NCBI RefSeq assembly: GCF_963667685.1
Contig: NZ_OY763931.1
Location: 434,001-498,000 of the forward strand
Direction: 5' to 3'
From: Maridesulfovibrio sp.
GTDB taxonomy: Bacteria; Desulfobacterota; Desulfovibrionia; Desulfovibrionales; Desulfovibrionaceae
DNA length: 64,000 bases
Part shown: positions 1 through 7,955 of the stretch, one piece after another
Position numbering within the stretch: the first letter of the stretch is position 1
How the letters are laid out: every line of letters begins with the position of its first letter
Program-made: the position numbers and the translations under genes
The notes under the pieces: model-generated
What the model was told of the DNA's origin: nothing
What the model saw: only the letters and a program-made list of their open reading frames with translations
Databases searched by the model: none

Positions 1-38
1 AATCCCCGTAGTTAGATAGCTGCGGGGATTTTTTTTGT
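1..38 (+). terminator. Intrinsic terminator of a gene left of the window
   Basis: An eight-base arm AATCCCCG pairs with CGGGGATT and is followed by a run of eight T. It would end a rightward transcript that enters from outside the window. Confidence 0.7.
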
Positions 39-47
39 TCAGGCTTT

Positions 48-84
48 AAAAAAGAAAAAAGCCACTGATTGCTCAGTGGCTTTT
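48..84 (-). terminator. Intrinsic terminator of the tRNA-Pro transcript
   Basis: The perfect hairpin GCCACTGA-TTGC-TCAGTGGC lies at 61-80. On the minus strand it is followed by a T-rich tract (the A run at 48-60), immediately past the tRNA 3' end. It also has four T on the plus strand, so it could work in both directions. Confidence 0.75.
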
Positions 85-99
85 CGGGGTTCCTTCTTG

Positions 100-176
100 T
101 GGTCGGGATGAGAGGATTTGAACCTCCGACCCCTTGAACCCCATTCAAGTGCGCTCCCAGGCTGCGCTACATCCCG
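100..176 (-). tRNA. tRNA-Pro (anticodon GGG)
   Basis: Read on the minus strand, a 7-bp acceptor stem (CGGGATG with CATCCCG), discriminator A and an encoded CCA end are present. The anticodon stem CTTGA/TCAAG encloses loop ATGGGGT, giving anticodon GGG for proline. The T arm contains the usual GGTTCAAATCC. The 77-base length is normal. No integrase or duplicated tRNA end is visible, so nothing suggests use as an attachment site. Confidence 0.95.
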
Positions 177-191
177 ACTCAAGTGAAGATG

Positions 192-220
192 TGTCTATGT
201 GTATTCTTCGGAACTGTCAA
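192..220 (-). promoter_or_regulatory. Probable promoter of tRNA-Pro
   Basis: A consensus -35 box TTGACA is read leftward from 220 to 215, and 17 bases further a weak -10 (TAGACA, 197-192) precedes the tRNA. The -35 overlaps an inverted repeat, ACAATAA-N7-TTATTGT (220-240), that might be an operator. The -10 match is poor. Confidence 0.4.
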
Positions 221-377
221 CAATAAATTCAAATTATTGTTTTTATATGTATTGGTCGTCTGTTCAATTGTATGGCCAATAGTTCTATATGATGCTGTAA
301 TAAAATAAAAAAGTAACTCTTCTGTTGAAAAAATAAGTATTCAGGAATATTCTCCAATTAATACTCAGGAGGTTCAC

Positions 378-1796
378 TTGCGTTATTTGGCCGTGCTTCT
401 TTCAATATCACTGCACTTGCTCATAATTGTTTTTCTGGTCGATTTTGTGCCGCCGGATCAGGACATTTTTAGTCCGTTTGGCATCGAGCTTGTTTCACTG
501 GAGAAGAGAATACCGGAAAAAAAAATTGAACACCGGGTTTCAGAAAACAAGAAGCAGAAAAAAATTAACCGGCCTGAGATCAATAAAGACGAGCCTGCCA
601 ATAAAGATATCCAGCATTCTCCGCTGAAGGGCTCAGTGAGAACTAAAGCGGAAAATCAGATATCAAATGAATCTGTAAAACCAGTTAGAGCAGATCAGCC
701 CGAAAAAAGTGAGGTCTTAAATAAGAAAGCTGCCGGTAAATCTAAAAACTACCCCCATATTGAGATAGGGTCATCATCTAACGAAAATGCTGTGGTTTTG
801 CGGCAGGGTAAGGGAATAACCGTTGGTAATTCCACAATGGTGCTGAAGCGCGGTTCTGAAGCGAGGTCCCTTTCTGCACTGGCTGCATATGAATTTCACG
901 AAGATGATTTTCGCGGGCATTATGAAACATCAACCGGCCGCCAGATTGTAATAATCGATGGAAGAGCAGAGCACGGAAGATTGATCCTTTATGATCGCAA
1001 AAGTGGACTCATAAGGAAATTGCGAAAGTCGGAATTTGGCGATTTCATCTATACCTACGGTCCTGCTTTTGATGTTGATGAGCCGGTAAAGGGGTCGGTG
1101 GTTTTCCTGCCCGGAGATGAGCACTGGATTCACCGGTTTATGTGGATGCCGGAGGATGCCGCTGCTGAGTATCCGGTAAAAGGGCGCGTTGATTCCTTCG
1201 AGGCTGGCGAGTCCGTTAATGATTGTAACCTGTTTGTTCCGGCGGCAAAGGGAGTCTTCCCGGCTGTTGTTTTGATGCGCTATGGGTTGGACATCGATGC
1301 TGCCCGGTTTTCTGAAGTAGCCCGCCATCTTTGCGGCAAGGGTGTAGTGGTGCTGATTGTTCAGGGGGGCGGTTCAGAGGAACTTCGTACTGCTTATAAG
1401 CAGTTGCGCGCAAATCCCAAAGTTGATCCGCACAAGATAGGAGTCTGGGCCAGAGGGTACGGGGCAAAAAAAATACCCCGCATGGAGCTGCCCGCGGGGT
1501 TTTTTAAATTTGTTATTCTGACCATAGACCATCCTGAAGATGGTCTATATCCAGAAAGGGTTGCGTCTGTTCTTACTGACCGTCTACCGACTTTCATCGG
1601 TTTCCGGGGTGTCAGCAGTGACTGGAAGAGTGTGGTGCCGATAATGCTTTCCGGATTTCAGTCTGCCCCTCATCAAATCGTCATGATAGATGAACCCCCT
1701 TCCGGTGTGAAAGGAACGGGGACAGATCAAAAGTGGATCGATTGCTTGTCCGGCGATTTCGTCAGCAGTATTTCCGCCTGGCTTGATTCAAACTAG
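378..1796 (+). CDS. TonB-like anchor fused to a degenerate alpha/beta-hydrolase domain
   Basis: The 472-residue product starts at TTG 378, with an AGGAGG site a few bases upstream. Residues 4-22 form one membrane span containing Ser9-x3-His13, the motif found in the TonB membrane anchor. A Lys/Glu/Pro-rich linker follows (about 40-130). The C-terminal part (about 270-470) reads like a dienelactone-hydrolase-type alpha/beta hydrolase, with VDPHKIGVWARGYGA around the nucleophile elbow. The elbow Ser of GxSxG is Gly here (A-R-G-Y-G), so ordinary hydrolysis is unlikely. The topology is one inner-membrane span with the bulk in the periplasm. The gene stands alone, with no ExbB/ExbD beside it. Function is unknown. 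The TonB resemblance is limited to the N-terminus, since no TonB C-terminal domain is present. Confidence 0.7.
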   Translation: MRYLAVLLSISLHLLIIVFLVDFVPPDQDIFSPFGIELVSLEKRIPEKKIEHRVSENKKQKKINRPEINKDEPANKDIQHSPLKGSVRTKAENQISNESVKPVRADQPEKSEVLNKKAAGKSKNYPHIEIGSSSNENAVVLRQGKGITVGNSTMVLKRGSEARSLSALAAYEFHEDDFRGHYETSTGRQIVIIDGRAEHGRLILYDRKSGLIRKLRKSEFGDFIYTYGPAFDVDEPVKGSVVFLPGDEHWIHRFMWMPEDAAAEYPVKGRVDSFEAGESVNDCNLFVPAAKGVFPAVVLMRYGLDIDAARFSEVARHLCGKGVVVLIVQGGGSEELRTAYKQLRANPKVDPHKIGVWARGYGAKKIPRMELPAGFFKFVILTIDHPEDGLYPERVASVLTDRLPTFIGFRGVSSDWKSVVPIMLSGFQSAPHQIVMIDEPPSGVKGTGTDQKWIDCLSGDFVSSISAWLDSN

Positions 1797-1862
1797 TCAG
1801 ACGCATAGAGATTGCGGAATTAAAAACTGCTGTAGATTGAGTAAGAGATTGAGGTGCAGGAC

Positions 1863-2036
1863 TTAGTCCTGTGGAACTTCCGTTTCAGAATCGGAAGAAC
1901 TGCTTTTTTCCTGTTCATCCAGAGACTTTACCATGGCGGCAATATTCTTGCTTACAGAACGAAACTTTTGAGGGTTGTTCTTTTCAAGTTTTTTAAAAGC
2001 CTCTGAAGTTTCTTCTAAGATACTGTGCTTGTTCAT
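1863..2036 (-). CDS. Small Lys/Ser-rich hypothetical protein (57 aa)
   Basis: A 57-codon frame starts at ATG 2036 with a strong AGGAGGT site (2041-2047) upstream, and ends in TAA at 1863. The product begins MNKHSILEETSEAFKKLEK and ends in an acidic Ser-rich tail (SSSSDSETEVPQD). It is predicted helical with no membrane segment or cysteine. I do not recognise it. The ribosome-binding site and amino-acid composition argue that it is real. It is convergent with the TonB-like fusion gene. Confidence 0.65.
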   Translation of the reverse strand: MNKHSILEETSEAFKKLEKNNPQKFRSVSKNIAAMVKSLDEQEKSSSSDSETEVPQD

Positions 2037-2046
2037 AAAAACCTCC

Positions 2047-2573
2047 TATACGTTCTAGCCGTAGCTACTTTCGTTTTTGAGATTTTCCAGCCCGAATCAA
2101 CAAAGTCATAATACACTATTTTTGACTGTTGTCCAGACTGTATTGTGGGTGGTTATCTGGTGAATCATTATTCACATGAATCATTAAAAAAATATCCTGA
2201 TTTTGTAAGTGTATATTCGGTATCGGGTAGTATGTGATTTTTGTAACAATATTTATTTTTATGTTTATGCATCAAATTTTAATGCATTACTTCATTACAA
2301 AATTGAAAACTACTGAATTATATTGTTTGAACATGCAATGTAGATAAATTTACTTCGGTGTATTGGTAGCAAACTTAAAATTTGCATTTACCCGCTTGAG
2401 TTGAGGGGGTAATCAGTGAAAATCATTGTTTTATGTAGATAAGTTCTAAATTTTGTCGTATGCAACAAGTCAGGTGCAAATTGTAGTTCAACCGAAATCC
2501 TGATTGTGGACTTGATCATTTTTATGTATCAGTCGTTTTCACGAATTTAGACAAGCCAACACTGGAGGAAGAA
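2047..2573. other. Long AT-rich intergenic region
   Basis: About 525 bases without a convincing frame on either strand. It contains a short palindrome GTGAAT-CATT-ATTCAC (2160-2175) and a second TGAATCATT copy 16 bases further (2177), which could be an operator for a flanking gene. No RNA gene was recognised. Confidence 0.5.
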
Positions 2574-3125
2574 ATGAGTAATCCTAAAGAGTTTATCTTA
2601 TATAGCGGCGGTGCTTCCGGCACTGAAAGCGAATTTGGTGTGAATGCTGAAAAGTATGGCCTGCAAGAAGTTAACTACAGTTTTGAAGGCCATCAGAACG
2701 CCCGTCAACGCGGTTTACGGGTTCTTACCGAGAAAGAACTTGAAAGCAAGGACGTCAGTCTTACTTATGTCTCCAAGCTCATGAACCGCAGCTTTACCCG
2801 TGCCCCTATTTTCCGCAAGGTTCTGCAGTCCATCTGCTGGCAGGTTAACAGCGGCCATGAAATTTTCATCATTGGTAACATCCTTGAAGACGGTACTGTT
2901 AAAGGTGGAACCGGTTGGGGTGCTGAGTTCGCAAAAATCTGCAACAAGCCTCTTTATGTCTTTTCTCAGGACAAAGAACAGTGGTTCTGCTGGGAAAAAG
3001 AAAAATGGGTTGAGTGCGACGCTCCTAAAATCACCCACAGGCATTTTACGGCCACCGGAACCCGTTTCCTTGAAGATTCCGGCAGAAAAGCTATTGAAAA
3101 ACTTTTTGAAGACAGCTTTGAATAG
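2574..3125 (+). CDS. SLOG/Rossmann-type hypothetical protein
   Basis: The 183-residue product follows CTGGAGGAAG and starts at ATG 2574. The N-terminus (LYSGGASGTES, residues 9-19) and a later GGTGWGAEFAK segment (about 111-121) followed by a beta strand (KPLYVF) resemble the nucleotide- or ligand-binding loops of the SLOG superfamily, such as YpsA-like and molybdenum-carrier-like proteins. It is soluble with no signal peptide. The gene is monocistronic between a long intergenic region and a terminator. The family call rests on glycine motifs only; substrate is unknown. Confidence 0.5.
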   Translation: MSNPKEFILYSGGASGTESEFGVNAEKYGLQEVNYSFEGHQNARQRGLRVLTEKELESKDVSLTYVSKLMNRSFTRAPIFRKVLQSICWQVNSGHEIFIIGNILEDGTVKGGTGWGAEFAKICNKPLYVFSQDKEQWFCWEKEKWVECDAPKITHRHFTATGTRFLEDSGRKAIEKLFEDSFE

Positions 3126-3152
3126 TTTTTCAATCCTTATAATACTTCCTTT

Positions 3153-3187
3153 AGCCCCGTCTCATTGTGAGGCGGGGTTATTATTTT
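3153..3187 (+). terminator. Intrinsic terminator after the SLOG-like gene
   Basis: A ten-base-pair hairpin (CCCCGTCTCA with TGAGGCGGGG, one T-G pair, loop TTG) is followed by TTATTATTTT. It separates the SLOG-like gene from the FMN leader. Confidence 0.8.
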
Positions 3188-3233
3188 GTACTTGACTAAG
3201 GAACCTTTTTTTAAGTAGAAAAATTTATCTTAA

Positions 3234-3380
3234 TTCTCAGGGCGGGGTGTAATTCCCCACCGGCGGTGATTTTTCATTTTATGAAAACAGCCCGCGAGCG
3301 CCTCTTCCAATCGGTGGAAAAGGGTCAGCAGATCCGGTGAAACTCCGGAGCCGACGGTTATAGTCCGGATGAAAGAGAAT
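3234..3380 (+). promoter_or_regulatory. FMN riboswitch (RFN element) of ribB
   Basis: The canonical RFN blocks are in order: TTCTCAGGGCGGGGTG, AATTCCCCACCGGCGGT, AGCCCGCGAGCG, GGTCAGCAGATCCGGTGAAA, CTCCGGAGCCGACGGT and ATAGTCCGGATGAAAGAGAA. The first and last blocks close the P1 helix. Between the aptamer and the ribB start (3381-3489) are short complementary segments (AGACAG near 3383 and CTGTCT near 3449) that may form the expression platform. FMN binding should lower ribB expression. Confidence 0.97.
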
Positions 3381-3489
3381 GAGACAGTCATCCCGCAGGT
3401 GGTCTTCCCTACACTTGCGTGCTGTTCCTTTGCGGACAGCTGTCTATTCTATCGCCCTGATTCTGGTAACGATTATATGGAGATTTACC

Positions 3490-4143
3490 ATGAATCAGAA
3501 TTTATTAGCCCAATACGGAAACCCTGTTGAGAGGGTGGAGAAAGGTCTTCAGGCTCTGCGTGAAGGTCGTGGCATTCTTGTGACTGATAACGAAAGTCGC
3601 GAGAATGAAGGCGACCTGATTTTTTCTGCAGAAATGCTCAGTGATGAGCAGATGGCTATGATGATCCGCGAATGCAGCGGAATTGTCTGCCTTTGCCTGA
3701 CTGAGGAAAAGATTGAACAGCTGGACCTGCCCATGATGGTGGAGACCAATTCCAGCCGCTACCAGACCGGGTTCACCGTCACAATCGAAGCGGCTGAAGG
3801 TGTGACCACCGGAGTTTCCGCTGCTGACCGCGTCACTACGGTAAAGGCCGCAATTGCGGACGGGGCCAGGCCGACAGACCTGCATAAGCCCGGCCATGTT
3901 TTTCCCCTGCGCGCAAAGGCAGGCGGAGTTCTTGAGCGCGAAGGGCACACAGAAGCTACCGTGGATATGATGACCTTGGCCGGCTTGAATCCCTGCGGAG
4001 TTCTTTGTGAACTGACTAATGCGGACGGAACGATGGCAAGGCTGCCGGAGATTGTCGAATTCGGACAGAAGCACGACATGCCGGTCCTTACTGTGGATGA
4101 CATAATTAATTATAGAATTCAGCTTGCAAAAAAAGCATCGTAA
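3490..4143 (+). CDS. ribB: 3,4-dihydroxy-2-butanone 4-phosphate synthase
   Basis: RibB converts ribulose 5-phosphate to 3,4-dihydroxy-2-butanone 4-phosphate plus formate in riboflavin synthesis. I start it at ATG 3490, after a TGGAGA site, giving 217 residues, the length of E. coli RibB; an upstream in-frame ATG at 3379 lies in the riboswitch and is ignored. Family motifs are visible: [12 protein letters not shown] near the N-terminus (metal and substrate binding), [13 protein letters not shown], and the GHVFPLRA and REGHTEA segments. There is no fused GTP cyclohydrolase II domain, so this is the monofunctional form. It is cytosolic and controlled by the FMN riboswitch just upstream. No other rib gene lies in the window. 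Confidence 0.95.
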   Translation: MNQNLLAQYGNPVERVEKGLQALREGRGILVTDNESRENEGDLIFSAEMLSDEQMAMMIRECSGIVCLCLTEEKIEQLDLPMMVETNSSRYQTGFTVTIEAAEGVTTGVSAADRVTTVKAAIADGARPTDLHKPGHVFPLRAKAGGVLEREGHTEATVDMMTLAGLNPCGVLCELTNADGTMARLPEIVEFGQKHDMPVLTVDDIINYRIQLAKKAS

Positions 4144-4230
4144 TGTATAATTAAGTCAAGCATTTTTCATGTATTGACATTTTAGCTACTGATTCAAACC
4201 GGCAACTTGGATCAACACCGACATTTAATG

Positions 4231-4270
4231 GAAGAGTCCGTCATCACGGTTGATGGCGGACTCTTTCTTT
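4231..4270. terminator. Bidirectional terminator between ribB and the cupin gene
   Basis: The hairpin GAGTCCGTCATCA-CGGT-TGATGGCGGACTC (one G-T pair) is flanked by A-rich sequence on one side and TTTCTTT on the other. It can end both ribB and the converging cupin transcript. Confidence 0.8.
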
Positions 4271-4283
4271 CTAGTGGCTAGGA

Positions 4284-4685
4284 CTATTTTTCATAGATAC
4301 AGCCGATGCAGCAGAGAAAGGTGGCTTCCTCGGTGTCGCTGATGTTGCGCATTCCGTGCGGTTCCATGCATTCGGAGAAAACAAAGTCCCCGGGGCCGCA
4401 GATTTTGCTTTCGGTTACTTCATCGGTATCGGGGTCGTAGACAAAACATTCAAACTGGCCTTTCTCAACATAGACAGTTTGGAGATAAAAATGGTTGTGA
4501 GCCGGAATTTCTCCGCCGGGTTCAACGGTGAAGTGGCGTAGGCCGTATTCTGGTTGGCCGTTTTCATCCTGACCGGACTTGGAGAGCCAGCGTATAGTCA
4601 CTCCCTTTACTTCGTGACTTTCACCCTTGTAGCCGATCTGTTGAACTTTTATGCCTTCAACATCTTTAACATTTTTAGCTTCCAT
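4284..4685 (-). CDS. Cupin-domain protein
   Basis: The 133-residue protein starts at ATG 4685 behind GGGAGAA. It holds one small cupin barrel. Motif 1 is GGEIPAHNHFYLQTVYVEKG, with the His-x-His metal pair but Gln where the usual Glu stands; motif 2 is EPHGMRN with the third His. Together they give a likely three-His metal site. The C-terminus has three cysteines (FLCCIGC). It is soluble and cytosolic. Substrate is unknown; the family includes dioxygenases, isomerases and ligand sensors. It faces ribB and shares its terminator. Confidence 0.8.
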   Translation of the reverse strand: MEAKNVKDVEGIKVQQIGYKGESHEVKGVTIRWLSKSGQDENGQPEYGLRHFTVEPGGEIPAHNHFYLQTVYVEKGQFECFVYDPDTDEVTESKICGPGDFVFSECMEPHGMRNISDTEEATFLCCIGCIYEK

Positions 4686-4931
4686 ATCATTCTCCCGGAT
4701 TAGGATTTGTATTTGCGGTTGAGTCGGTACGTTTAAGCTGTCCAGAAAAAGCAGGTTTGCTAGTTATCTAAAATTAGTAGCAAGTCGCAGCCTTGTGTTT
4801 CCAAACAGTATGAGGAAGAGGGAAAGTGACTTTCCCACCTGGCGCATCCTATTCCTGAAGTTGAACGCGGTATTTAGGCATGAACACATTTATGTATCAT
4901 CAACCACTTCAAAATTCATCGTACTGAAATC

Positions 4932-5327
4932 TCAACAGGAACATCCTCCACAGACTGGGCTTCTAGATGAGTTCTTGCCTTCTGTGGAATAACCATCTTT
5001 TTTCCACCAATCCAGCCCGCCAATCAGTTCTTTAACTCTGAATCCCAAGCGCGCCAATTTATATGCGCCTTTGGTAGATGCATTACATCCTATTCCATCG
5101 CAGTAAGAAACGTACAGGCTTTCAGGACAAAGATCTTGCACTCTTTTTTTATTCATTTCAAGATGTGGCAAGCTTAGGGCACCGGGAATGTGCTCATTTT
5201 CGTAAGCCGTTCCTGAACGAGCATCTATGACTATGATGCTCTCTTTACTTTGCAGTAAGGCATAAAGATCTGCTGAATCAATTTCATATTCTAGCTTCGC
5301 TTCGTAAAAACTTATTTGCTGATTCAT
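4932..5327 (-). CDS. Single-domain rhodanese with a Cys-rich tail
   Basis: A 131-residue rhodanese. The conserved motifs are IVIDARSGTAYENEHIPGA and the active-site loop YCDGIGCNAS, whose first Cys is the persulfide-forming nucleophile. I start at ATG 5327 (MNQQIS) because the GGAGG site overlaps an ATG four codons earlier. The extreme C-terminus is VCGGCSC, a CxxCxC cluster outside the rhodanese fold that could bind metal or relay sulfur. It is divergent from a LysR-type regulator, which is the likely controller. It is cytosolic; the sulfur donor and acceptor are unknown. Confidence 0.85.
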   Translation of the reverse strand: MNQQISFYEAKLEYEIDSADLYALLQSKESIIVIDARSGTAYENEHIPGALSLPHLEMNKKRVQDLCPESLYVSYCDGIGCNASTKGAYKLARLGFRVKELIGGLDWWKKDGYSTEGKNSSRSPVCGGCSC

Positions 5328-5484
5328 TTTATCCTCCATAGTTATAATTTATTTGTAGTCTTGATTTCATTTACAACATAGCAGCATGCACAAATAATTG
5401 AAAATTACATTAATACATAACTATCATACCAAATATTCATTATGGAAACTGGCCGACTAATGTCAGTTTTAGTAAGGAGGTTAT

Positions 5485-6378
5485 ATGGAGATCAGATATC
5501 TTCGGTTGATCAAGGCTATTGTTGAAGAAGGGGGGATAACCAAAGCTACGTCACGGCTGCATCTAACGCAGTCGGCATTGAGCCGTCAGTTGCAGGAAGC
5601 TGAATCCCAGCTGGGAGCCAAAATCTTTTTCAGGGTGAACAAGAAATTAATTCCGACCGAAGCTGGAAAAAAACTGTTGCAATTAGCGGATGAGATACTT
5701 GATAAAATAGAGCGTACTGAGCAACAGATCAAAGCAATGGCCATTGGAGAAACAGGTGAGATTCGTATAAGCACTGAATGTTACACAAGTTATCACTGGC
5801 TTCCGGCAACAATGCGTAAATTTCAACGACTCTATCCGAATGTCAAAACGCGGATAGTCATGGAAGCAACTCATAATCCGATAGAAAAACTTTTGGATGG
5901 AGAACTGGATTTGGCCATAACCAGTGATCCGATTGAAGACAAACACATCAGGTACATAAAGTTGTTCAAAGATGAAATGTTTGCGCTGATACCATCAGGA
6001 CACAAGTTTTCCGGGAAAAAATTTCTGAACGCACATGATTTTTCCGATCAGAATCTGATTATCCATTCCCTGCCCATGGACACCGTTTCTATCCACAAGT
6101 ATATACTTGAGCCAGCGGGGGTGACACCCGCAGAAATCACAATACTTCCATTGACAGAGGCCACAGTAGAAATGGTCCGTGCTGAGATGGGGATCACGGT
6201 TATGGCCGGCTGGGCTATGGCTCCATATCTAAAATCAGCTGAACTGAAAAAGATACGCATAACTCCTAAGGGTCTGATAAGGGATAACTATGCGGCAATG
6301 CTCATTGAAAACGAATTACCGGAATATTTCGAATATTTTATAGACTTTCTGCGTACCGCTATTCAAGAACATGGTTAA
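5485..6378 (+). CDS. LysR-type transcriptional regulator, MetR-like
   Basis: The 297-residue protein starts at ATG 5485 behind TAAGGAGG. The N-terminal helix-turn-helix (about 1-60, with TKATSRLHLTQSALSRQL) is followed by a linker helix and a periplasmic-binding-like effector domain (about 90-295). The effector domain contains ISTECYTSYHWLP, LDLAITSDP and LEPAGVTP, close to the equivalent stretches in MetR. MetR controls methionine and sulfur genes with homocysteine as effector. The divergent neighbour is a rhodanese, so sulfur metabolism is a reasonable inference. The effector here is unknown. Confidence 0.85.
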   Translation: MEIRYLRLIKAIVEEGGITKATSRLHLTQSALSRQLQEAESQLGAKIFFRVNKKLIPTEAGKKLLQLADEILDKIERTEQQIKAMAIGETGEIRISTECYTSYHWLPATMRKFQRLYPNVKTRIVMEATHNPIEKLLDGELDLAITSDPIEDKHIRYIKLFKDEMFALIPSGHKFSGKKFLNAHDFSDQNLIIHSLPMDTVSIHKYILEPAGVTPAEITILPLTEATVEMVRAEMGITVMAGWAMAPYLKSAELKKIRITPKGLIRDNYAAMLIENELPEYFEYFIDFLRTAIQEHG

Positions 6379-6712
6379 TGGCTTTCCTGATAATCTCAGT
6401 AAGATTAAAACTAAAAATTAAATGCTATTAGTGTAGAATCCATTTTACCAGCTATCAAAATTTCTAGTAAACCGCTGCCGTGGAATATCTAATACAATTC
6501 GGAGAAGTGAAGATTTTGAGGTAAAAAGACTACATTATTTTGGTTGTTTGTTATCTTATTTCAGTTTGTTATGTTTTTTTTGGGTCGGCTGGTTAAGCAG
6601 AAACAGGGACTGATATAAAGTGAGATGTTTGCATTCGTGGTGCTCAGAAGAGTGCAAGTGGGCCGCTTTTTAAAGAATTTTCAAAATAATTTCTATTTTT
6701 TAGTGATAATGC
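6379..6712. other. Intergenic region before the SRP RNA
   Basis: About 330 AT-rich bases with no convincing coding frame, tRNA or hairpin terminator on either strand. I see nothing assignable in it. Confidence 0.4.
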
Positions 6713-6769
6713 TTGACAATTTTGACCGGAGTAAATAGGTATTTCTCCTCGTCGCAACGACGATTTTTT
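6713..6769 (+). promoter_or_regulatory. Promoter region of the SRP RNA
   Basis: A consensus -35 (TTGACA, 6713-6718) is followed 17 bases later by a weak -10 (TAGGTA). Between it and the mature RNA lies a small hairpin, CGTCG-CAA-CGACG (6750-6762), followed by A and seven T. It resembles a weak terminator or a 5' processing element. Confidence 0.45.
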
Positions 6770-6772
6770 TGA

Positions 6773-6865
6773 CAGAGAGGCCGGATGGCGGGTGCGCTGT
6801 GAACCCCGTCAGGTCCGAAAGGAAGCAGCGGTAACGGTTTATCCCGGGTGTCCGGTCTCGCTGAA
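6773..6865 (+). ncRNA. ffs: Signal recognition particle RNA (4.5S, small bacterial type)
   Basis: The domain IV core of SRP RNA is present: GTCAGGTCCGAAAGGAAGCA, with the GGAA-type apical loop and the asymmetric loop that binds Ffh, then AGCGGTAA. The flanks GAGAGGCCGGA and TCCGGTCTC pair to close the rod. The length of about 93 bases is that of the small bacterial form. The ends are estimated from pairing. A strong terminator follows directly. Confidence 0.95.
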
Positions 6866-6869
6866 AGAA

Positions 6870-6902
6870 GGGTGTGTTCTTAATGAACACACCCTTTTTT
6901 AT
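6870..6902 (+). terminator. Intrinsic terminator of the SRP RNA
   Basis: Perfect ten-base-pair hairpin GGGTGTGTTC-TTAAT-GAACACACCC followed by six T. Confidence 0.93.
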
Positions 6903-7017
6903 TTTTGTTGCATATTTACAAGCAAGGTTGCTTTCCTACCGGAAACAGTGCAAGATTTTGCGCGCTTTTAAGGTTGTCCTGCGGGACGTAGTATCAACGT
7001 CAAATCAGGTAATTCCA

Positions 7018-7488
7018 ATGAAATTTGGGAAAGCGGCCGGATTTCTGGTCAAATGTTTATTAATATGTGCTCTTTCCGGGGGGCTGGCAGTCGTTTTTAA
7101 CTCTGCACGGCCGAATCCGTATACATTTGCGGAGCTGAGCCATCCCCAGCCGCCGGAAATTATGGAAATAGCAACTGCTGATCTGGTTCAGGATTATTCC
7201 GCTGAGAAATTTTCTTTTGTAGATGCCCGTTCCGCCATGGAATTTGAAATGGGCCATGTGCCCGGAGCCGTGAATATCCCTATTGATAAGGAAGGCGCGG
7301 AGCTGGCTGATTTGGCTGCAAAGGTCGATTCCGACCGTAAGGTTATTGTTTACTGCGACGGGCTTGCCTGCGGGAAAAGCATGATCGTAGCCAAGAAACT
7401 ACGTGGATTAGGGTTTAAAGATATTTCCATATATACTGATGGAATAGACGGCTGGATCGGAGCCGGAATGGACTTGGAGGCAAACTGA
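7018..7488 (+). CDS. Membrane-anchored or exported rhodanese
   Basis: The 156-residue product starts at ATG 7018; a longer frame from 6874 would begin inside the SRP terminator and is rejected. A hydrophobic N-terminal segment (about 9-26) looks like an uncleaved signal anchor, or a signal peptide. A rhodanese domain follows (FSFVDARSAMEFEMGHVPGAVNIP, with the active loop YCDGLACGKS). It therefore probably acts in the periplasm. Its stop overlaps the start of the MauE-like gene by one base, so the two are co-translated. It is a second rhodanese besides 4932-5327, with the same YCDGxxC loop. Confidence 0.85.
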   Translation: MKFGKAAGFLVKCLLICALSGGLAVVFNSARPNPYTFAELSHPQPPEIMEIATADLVQDYSAEKFSFVDARSAMEFEMGHVPGAVNIPIDKEGAELADLAAKVDSDRKVIVYCDGLACGKSMIVAKKLRGLGFKDISIYTDGIDGWIGAGMDLEAN

Positions 7489-7901
7489 TGGATATCAGAT
7501 CTTTCCCCCGTATTTGTCTTGGGATTGTTTTTATTTTGGCTAGCGTGGATAAAATTGCTGATCCACTTGGCTTTGCCGAGATCATCAAAAACTATCAGCT
7601 GTTGCCTGCAATGATGATCGGACCCGTAGCCTTTTTTCTCCCGTGGCTGGAGTTCGTATGCGGGGCCATGCTGGTCTGCGGTGTTTTTGTTGATGCTGCG
7701 GCAGCCATCCTTACGGCCATGCTGCTGGTTTTTATTGCAGCTCTTTCAGCGAACCTTTACCGGGGTATAGATATCGCCTGCGGCTGTTTTTCAACAGACG
7801 TATCAAGCGTATCGGATATGCAGGTTACAATTGCCCGTGATGTGGTGCTGCTTATTGCTGCCGGACTGGCCTTGAAGTTCAGGAAATCTGAAATAGTTTA
7901 G
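7488..7901 (+). CDS. MauE/DoxX-like membrane protein
   Basis: The 137-residue protein has four predicted membrane segments and begins at ATG 7488, overlapping the rhodanese stop. The pattern FPRICLGIVFILASVDKIADP and a later CGCF pair (about residue 97) fit the MauE branch of DoxX-like proteins, which supply reducing equivalents for disulfide or redox maturation of periplasmic enzymes. Linkage to an exported rhodanese suggests a joint role in periplasmic thiol or persulfide chemistry (inference). Confidence 0.7.
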   Translation: MDIRSFPRICLGIVFILASVDKIADPLGFAEIIKNYQLLPAMMIGPVAFFLPWLEFVCGAMLVCGVFVDAAAAILTAMLLVFIAALSANLYRGIDIACGCFSTDVSSVSDMQVTIARDVVLLIAAGLALKFRKSEIV

Positions 7902-7955
7902 TTTTCGCCTGCGTTGGCTGGCATATACAAATCGACTGTAAATATTGGAGTGAAT

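Noticed and set aside
100..176. tRNA-Pro as the attachment site of a genomic island
   Set aside because: No integrase gene and no repeat of the tRNA end were seen in the window.
378..1796. Annotating the first gene simply as TonB or as a hydrolase
   Set aside because: The TonB C-terminal domain is absent and the hydrolase nucleophile is missing, so either single name would mislead.
3379..3489. Upstream in-frame ATG that would lengthen ribB by 37 residues
   Set aside because: It lies at the end of the FMN aptamer. The start at 3490 has a binding site and gives the usual RibB length.
4795..4992. Rightward 65-codon frame between the cupin and rhodanese genes
   Set aside because: It runs into the 3' end of the rhodanese gene on the opposite strand, has no binding site and no coding-like composition.
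6874..7017. Upstream in-frame ATG for the exported rhodanese
   Set aside because: It falls inside the SRP RNA terminator; the 7018 start gives a normal export segment.
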